A stretch of 64,000 nucleotides of DNA, taken from NCBI GenBank assembly GCA_963556255.1, contig OY744604.1, forward strand, positions 72,204,779-72,268,778, read 5' to 3'. Positions 59,775 through 64,000 of this stretch are shown here, in pieces. The stretch is from Allolobophora icterica (lineage: Eukaryota > Annelida > Clitellata > Crassiclitellata > Lumbricidae). The notes under the pieces were generated by a model. The model made no database searches. It had not been told where the DNA came from and was given only the letters and a program-made list of their open reading frames with translations. The stretch's first letter is position 1; each line of letters begins with the position of its first letter. The position numbers and the translations under genes were made by a program.

Positions 59775-62700
59775 TTACATGTCTGACGCCACCTACCGAA
59801 TGTTGTGTGAAAAATTTTCTTACATGGCAAATCATTTTCATATGGCTATGACTGCTATATATATATATATCATTACATGTCTGGCGCCACCTACTGAATG
59901 TTGTGTGACAAATTTTCTAACACATTGACTGCTATGACATATCCTTTTCACCACAGCATGGCTGGCGCCACCTACTGAATGTTGTGTGACATATTTTCTA
60001 ACACATTGACTGCTATGACATATCCTTTTCACCACAGCATGGCTGGCGCCACCTACTGAATGTTGTGTGACATATTTTCTAACACATTGACTGCTATGAC
60101 ATATCCTTTTCACCACAGCATGGCTGGCGTCACCTACTCAATGTTGCGAGACAAATTTTCTTGCATATTGTCTGCTATGTCAAATACTATTCAGATAGGT
60201 AATTATGTCTGCTAATATACATATTATGCTAACACACATATAACATATCTTACTTTTAGCGCAATGAAGTGGTTCTTGGCTGTAGACGTGCAGTTCGTCC
60301 GAGAAAATCCGGATGGAATGGCTACGACAACGGCATATCTCAGATCCGATCCTGTGATTCTTCTCAATCCAACGCAGATGGCAGCTCATATGGAGGATAG
60401 CATAAGTCGCCTAAACACACTTGTTGAATCCTTTACTTCTGAAGGTTCTGGATGGAGCGTGCATAACATTGGTAATGTAACATTACACTCAGCCACATAC
60501 GATCCCATTGGTGGATCATCATATATACAAACCCCTAGGTGGATTTCTCTAAAGAAAGCAACGGTCAATATTGTCAACAGCGACAATTACTGTTTCCTCT
60601 ACTCAGTGCTGGCACATTCACATTGTGTGAAGGTTCATGCTGAACGTGTGAATCACTACACAGAGTTTTTAAATGAAATAAATACGCAAAACCTCTCATT
60701 CCCCCTAGATATTGCTCAAATATCAGTATTTGAAGAGAACAACTCTGACTATTCAATAAACATTATATATCCCAATTCCGATGACAAAACCTTTGTTCCA
60801 CTGTATGCATCACCTCACCATAATAGGAGGTATGTAGTAAATTTGATGCTCTTAAGTGATGGTGAAAGAAGGCATTATATTTTAATACGAAGCCTTTCCA
60901 GACTTTTGGCCTCAAGAAATTCAACCCATCAAAAGACTTATCCATGCAATTTCTGTCTACATTGTTTCTCAACAGAGGACAGACTGAACGCACACAAACC
61001 TGAATGTGCGAGTCATGGGCTGCAAAATGTTCGTTATCCGCAAGCCCCAAATAATGTGCTATCCTTTACAAATCGGCAGCATGAAATGCAGGTTCCTTTT
61101 GCCATCTATGCCGATTTCGAGTGTTTTTTGGATAAATCAAAAAAAAAAGCTGGAAATTCGACAACTTTTTTGGATAACCATATACCCAGCGGATTCTGCT
61201 GTTTGACTGTATCAGCTTTCACTCAGTATAATGATGAGGAACCATATTTATATTCTGGGCCTAATGTAATGGATGCTTTCTTTGTACATTTGAAGAGTGA
61301 GCAAGTAAGGATAAACAACATCCTATCCAAGAACGAAAGAATGAAAGGCATGTCCAAACTACAGCTTCAAAATTACAATGAATGTCAAAATTGTCCCTCT
61401 TGTAACATTCTTTTGTCCCCTCAAATTAAAGTCAGACACCACTGTCACATAACTGGTGACTTCATTTCTGCCCTCTGCACCAAATGCAACCTGCAAATGA
61501 AGTTTAAAAAAAGATCCTTGGGCAAAAATGAAGGAAATTATTTGATTCCCATAGTTTTCCACAACTTGAAGGGTTACGACTCCCACATTATTTTAAAACA
61601 TTTAACCCGCTTTTTCGCACCACAAGACGTAAACGTCATAGCAAACAATATGGAGAAATATCTATCGTTTGAAATTGATGGTTTACGTTTTGTGGATTCA
61701 TTGCAATTTTTAAATTGTAGTTTGGACACCTTGGTTAAGAATATGTCCAAAGATGGAAGCGCAAAATTTGTTCATATGCGGAGGCTGTTTCCAAATGATC
61801 AACAGTTTAATCTTGTTCTTAAGAAAGGTATTTACCCATATGAATACATGCACTCGATCCAGAGAATGTCTGAGACCAGTTTACCATCCAAAGAGGATTT
61901 TTTCAGTCATCTTTCGGATGAGGGCATAAGCGATGATGACTATGCCCATGCTCAAGACGTCTGGCTAGCATTTCAAATGGCCACCATGCAAAATTACCAT
62001 GACATCTATTTAAAAACAGATGTCATACTTCTAGCAGACGTCTTTGAGGAATTCCGTAAGATGGCTCTAAATTATTACAAATTGGATCCCCTACATTACT
62101 ATTCCAGCCCCGGCTTAAGTTTTGATGCCTGCCTAAGAATGACCAACATTTCTTTGGAGTTATTAACAGACCCAGACCAATATCTATTCGTTGAAAAGGG
62201 CATGCGAGGGGGTGTTAGCATGATAAGCAATAGATATGCAAAGTCAAACAATCCATATCTAGCTCAAGGATATGATGAAAATGCCCAAAAGTCCTATATC
62301 ATGTATCTTGATTGCAATAATCTGTATGGCTATGCCATGAGCGAACCGCTGCCCACAGGTAAATTTCGGTTCCTAGATCCAGATGAGCTTGAAGATATCG
62401 ATTTTCGCTCGAAATCGGCAGATGATGGCATAGGGTACATTATGGAAGTGGATATTGAATATCCACCACATCTCCACGACTCGCATAACGATTACCCTCT
62501 TGCACCTGAAAAGATGGCTGTTACAGCTAACATGCTCTCGCCATATGCTCAAAATTTAGCTAACATGTTTGAAATTAATATTAATAATAAGACTGAAAAG
62601 TTGATTCCAAATTTCTACAAGAAATCGAATTACGTTGTTCATTACAGAAATTTACAATTTTATCTGCAAATGGGACTGCAACTAACTAAAATACATAAAG

Positions 62701-63578
62701 TACTGATATTTGAGCAGTCTAGGTGGTTGAAACCCTACATAGACTTTAATACTGCAAAACGTCAGTTGGCAACCACAACATTTGAAAAGGATTTATTCAA
62801 GCTTATGAATAATTCTATTTACGGGAAAACGATGCAAAACAATAGGAAGCATCTGAATGTGAAAATTGTTACCAATGAGAGGTCAGCAAAACGGTTTATT
62901 GCGAGACCAACCTTTCAGGCATTTAACATTGTGAATGAGGATGTAACAATTGTTAAACTGGTCAAAACAGATGTATATTTAAACAAGCCGATTTACGTTG
63001 GTATGTCAATACTTGACATTTCTAAACTACACATGTATAGATTTCACTATAATCACATTGTCAAATCGTACGGTGAAAGAGTAAAACTGCTTTTCACAGA
63101 TACAGACAGCTTGTGTTATAACATACAAACAGAAGATGTGTATGCAGATATGAAAATTAATCTACAGCACTATGACACATCAGACTATCCAAAAGATCAT
63201 CCTTTATACTCTCGCAATAATGCTAAAGTGCTTGGCAAATTTAAGGATGAATCAAATGGCATAGTGCCACATGAATTTATAGGGCTGAAATCAAAAATGT
63301 ACAGCCTCCTGTACCCCAATGAATACGAAAAGAAAACCGCCAAAGGCGTTAAGAGATCACACGTCGCCAAGTCTATAAGACACAGTCAATATAGGGATTG
63401 CCTTCTAAATGAAGTATCCACTAATGCAAAATTTTGCGTTATACGCAGTGTGAAACATCAGCTTCATACAACACAAATAGATAAGCTGGCTCTTTCACCG
63501 TACGATGACAAGCGCTATCTAATAAACAGTTGTGATTCGTATGCTTACGGACACTTTAGAATCGTCAATGATATTTAA
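56726..63578 (+). CDS. Family B DNA polymerase of a Polinton/Maverick-like element
   Basis: Predicted eight exons: 56726-56780, 56975-57052, 57254-57337, 57717-57806, 58075-58224, 58539-58595, 59054-59375, 60260-63578; 1384 residues. Six introns are phase 1, the last phase 2; all have GT/AG. Residues 1-170 are acidic. Residues about 175-226 form a Cys-rich region (YCRKC, CEICG, CSRCGQH, FCSTC), probably zinc-binding. Exon 8 carries a second Cys/His patch (CNFCLHCF, near residue 507), exonuclease motifs YADFECF (about 562), HNLKGYDSH (about 715) and DIYLKTD (about 861), then polymerase motif A YLDCNNLYG (about 960), motif B KLMNNSIYGK (about 1124) and motif C FTDTDSL (about 1223). This is the protein-primed family B type that replicates Polintons and related viruses. 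All catalytic signatures are present, so the last exon is not decayed. Introns hold (TA)n arrays and a LINE 3' end. The splicing model is inference; the exon 8 frame alone (start 60264) is a 1104-residue alternative. Confidence 0.85.
57400..57660. repeat. Tandem repeat in intron 3 of the polymerase gene
   Basis: Four copies of TTCATCATTTGCTAGAGTTA followed by TATTGTCATATAT and (TA)n/(TG)n runs. Confidence 0.85.
58735..58877 (+). mobile_element. LINE 3' UTR fragment in intron 6
   Basis: A hairpin (GTCCC...GGGAC around AGCGGGACTTGGCCC) followed by AATAAAAACGGATTTGATTTG. The same layout closes the LINE at 50520-50668 (AGCGGGGTCCACGGCCC inside a hairpin, then AATAAAAGATTTGATTTTG). A severely 5'-truncated insertion of that family or a relative, followed by a (TG)n array (58878-58925). 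Confidence 0.8.
59585..60180. repeat. Tandem repeat in intron 7 of the polymerase gene
   Basis: Unit with TGGCGCCACCTACTGAATG and GTTGTGTGACA recurs near 59610, 59780, 59880, 59960, 60041 and 60121. The last three copies have an 81-bp period; the first ones are separated by (TA)n arrays (59693-59771). Minus-strand repeat frames here are artefacts. Confidence 0.9.
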
Positions 63579-63876
63579 ATATTTGCATTTTCTTATGTTT
63601 GGTGTAGAATTTTGATTGTTTGTTATACAATTTGTTTATGTTCACTTTAGTATTTTGAACGATGTTTAAATATATTTGAAGATTGTAAATAAATTGATTT
63701 ATCGTGATGTTTTTTTTAAATGGTAAATTCGTGCATTAAAAACTTTGTAGGAAATAGCTGTACATAAACTGTGCAAGGTTGAATGTTATTGTTTAATGAC
63801 ATTCAGTCACAGATTGTACATAAATTGGTTTATCATGCTATAATGTATATTATATTATTGTGTGGATCATTTTGAA
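63579..63876 (+). terminator. Polymerase 3' UTR with poly(A) signal
   Basis: AATAAA at 63688-63693, 110 bp after the stop. An imperfect direct repeat (GATTGTAAATAAATTGATTTATC near 63681 and GATTGTACATAAATTGGTTTATC near 63812) lies in this spacer. Confidence 0.6.
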
Positions 63877-63912
63877 TATATAAATCTAAAACCTACCTTC
63901 GCTTTGTCATTC
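63877..63912 (+). promoter_or_regulatory. Core promoter of the ATPase gene
   Basis: TATATAAA at 63877-63884 and TTTGTCATTCT with TCATTC starting at 63907, 30 bp after the start of the TATA box; ATG at 63919. Confidence 0.65.
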
Positions 63913-63918
63913 TCTAAT

Positions 63919-64000
63919 ATGGATCCTACGTGGCAACATCCATTTTCGGCTATTGTAAGTGGACCATCTGGATGCGGTAAAACACAGTTTACCCTTAAGT
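63919..64000 (+). CDS. Packaging-type ATPase, N-terminus only
   Basis: The first 27 codons start MDPTWQHPFSAIVSG and contain a Walker A motif GPSGCGKT at residues 15-22, then QFTLK, cut by the window edge. The HPF..IV.GP.GCGKT start is the usual N-terminus of the FtsK/HerA-type (A32-like) genome-packaging ATPases of Polintons and adintoviruses. These pump DNA into capsids. The place right after the family B polymerase fits. The rest of the gene, including Walker B, cannot be checked. Confidence 0.8.
   Translation, partial: MDPTWQHPFSAIVSGPSGCGKTQFTLK

Noticed and set aside
59838..60116. Repeat protein with 27-residue period on the minus strand
   Set aside because: It mirrors an 81-bp intronic tandem repeat; a period divisible by three keeps frames open by chance.

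Overview
The window is eukaryotic nuclear DNA from an animal, most likely a marine invertebrate. It has GT-AG introns, CR1/jockey-type LINEs, many hAT elements with 8-bp target duplications, a pogo-like element, a tRNA-derived SINE, long (ATT)n and (TA)n microsatellites, and a Polinton/Maverick-type element. The recurrent TAGGCCTA motif would fit an echinoderm, hemichordate or cephalochordate, but the sequence alone does not fix the species.

Region 1 (about 1-44,530) is a tandem array of four paralogous units, all on the minus strand (called units 1-4 here). Each carries a four-exon gene predicted to encode about 390-400 residues: a short basic/acidic N-terminal exon, an exon with a Myc-like nuclear localisation motif, an F-box-like exon, and one large exon with repeated beta-propeller-like strands. 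Unit 1 (1521-4504), unit 3 (20611-25877) and unit 4 (33520-37540) have open reading frames through every exon. Unit 2 (10074-14421) has a nonsense codon at the start of its F-box exon. Units 1-3 keep a pair of CRE/ATF-type sites (TGACGTC and TGACGTCA, 9 bp apart) 205-224 bp upstream of the ATG; unit 4 has lost this stretch. Introns and spacers are loaded with transposons, and because the units are paralogous the empty sites can often be read directly.

Region 2 (44,752-52,584) is a nest of five transposons, four of the five boundaries being supported by target-site duplications or terminal repeats: an outer hAT element, a second hAT (duplication GACTTCAG), a third hAT (CTCTCAGC), a jockey/CR1-type LINE with endonuclease and reverse transcriptase, and a small MITE inside the LINE reading frame.

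Region 3 (52,585-56,660) holds a further hAT MITE, a decayed hAT transposase piece, a 152-bp-period minisatellite whose units carry YY1-like sites, single hAT ends and AT-rich sequence.

Region 4 (56,663-64,000) is the left part of a Polinton/Maverick-like element. It has a family B, protein-primed-type DNA polymerase gene that appears to be split into eight exons, six of its seven introns being in phase 1, with a Cys-rich N-terminal extension, followed by the first 27 codons of a packaging-type ATPase that runs off the window. The two genes share a promoter layout: a TATA box, then 30 bp from the start of the box to a TCATTCT initiator-like motif. The right end of the element and its capsid, protease and integrase genes are outside the window or absent.
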